Of a DNA stretch of 5,964 bases, positions 5,923 to 5,964 are shown piece after piece. The DNA is from an uncultured Flavobacteriales bacterium. GTDB lineage: Bacteria; Bacteroidota; Bacteroidia; Flavobacteriales_D; Sanyastnellaceae. The position numbers were made by a program, and so were the translations under genes. The stretch is taken from assembly GCA_913057815.1 (NCBI GenBank), contig CAJXOV010000157.1, positions 1 through 5,964 of the forward strand, given 5' to 3'. Numbering within the stretch: the stretch's first letter is position 1; each line of letters opens with the position of its first letter. Under the pieces are notes generated by a model. That model was not told the origin of the DNA and made no database searches. It saw only the letters and a list, made by a program, of their open reading frames with translations.

Positions 5923-5964
5923 CTGTCTCTTATACACATCTCCGAGCCCACGAGACCTCTCTAC
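5923..5964 (+). other. Illumina Nextera adapter left on the contig end (artefact)
   Basis: Bases 5923-5941 are CTGTCTCTTATACACATCT, the 19-base Tn5 mosaic end used in Nextera libraries. Bases 5942-5956 (CCGAGCCCACGAGAC) are the read-2 transposase adapter tail. The final eight bases (CTCTCTAC, 5957-5964) are exactly an i7 index in length and, from memory, match Nextera index N707. This is untrimmed read-through, not a transposon in the genome, and should be removed. Confidence 0.97.

Noticed and set aside
5923..5941. Tn5 transposon end
   Set aside because: The 19-base mosaic end is directly followed by Nextera adapter tail and index at the contig end, so it is a library artefact and not a mobile element.

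Overview
The window is AT-rich and looks like a Bacteroidota chromosome fragment, probably from the Cytophagales (Roseivirga/Marivirga-like). This placement rests on recognising protein families and promoter style, not on a search. Genes start without clear Shine-Dalgarno sequences, several gaps hold TAnnTTTG-type -7 boxes, and the polysaccharide enzymes resemble Bacteroidota versions (for example PRPHML in the sugar transferase).

Left two thirds (1-4272) is one leftward gene set for a surface polysaccharide. In transcription order it holds: an initiating polyisoprenyl-phosphate hexose-1-phosphate transferase (2902-4272); a multi-pass O-antigen polymerase/ligase-like protein (1608-2897); a GT4 glycosyltransferase (427-1503); and the start of a Wzz/Wzc-type chain-length protein (1-415), which runs off the left edge and is only visible as an open frame without its stop codon. 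Together these give initiation on the lipid carrier, sugar addition, polymerisation and length control of a Wzy-dependent pathway. The Wzx flippase, the outer-membrane exporter and the remaining glycosyltransferases are not in the window.

Right third (4273-5922) is housekeeping. trmL (tRNA wobble-base 2'-O-methyltransferase, +) is divergent from the polysaccharide operon across a 197-bp gap with one candidate promoter per strand. It converges on a YbgC-like hotdog thioesterase (-), and the two stop codons share a TTAA. A second divergent gap of only 63 bp separates the thioesterase from an unrecognised four-helix membrane protein (+). After that come a weak terminator-like hairpin, a short direct repeat around a T9 run, and a textbook Bacteroidota promoter pointing right.

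The last 42 bases (5923-5964) are not biological. They are an Illumina Nextera adapter: transposon mosaic end, read-2 adapter tail and an 8-base index. The genome sequence therefore ends at 5922 and the gene served by the last promoter is missing.

I found no CRISPR array, RNA gene, insertion sequence or clearly new system. The most useful observations are the adapter, the tightly packed promoters and stops, and a few substitutions in conserved motifs.
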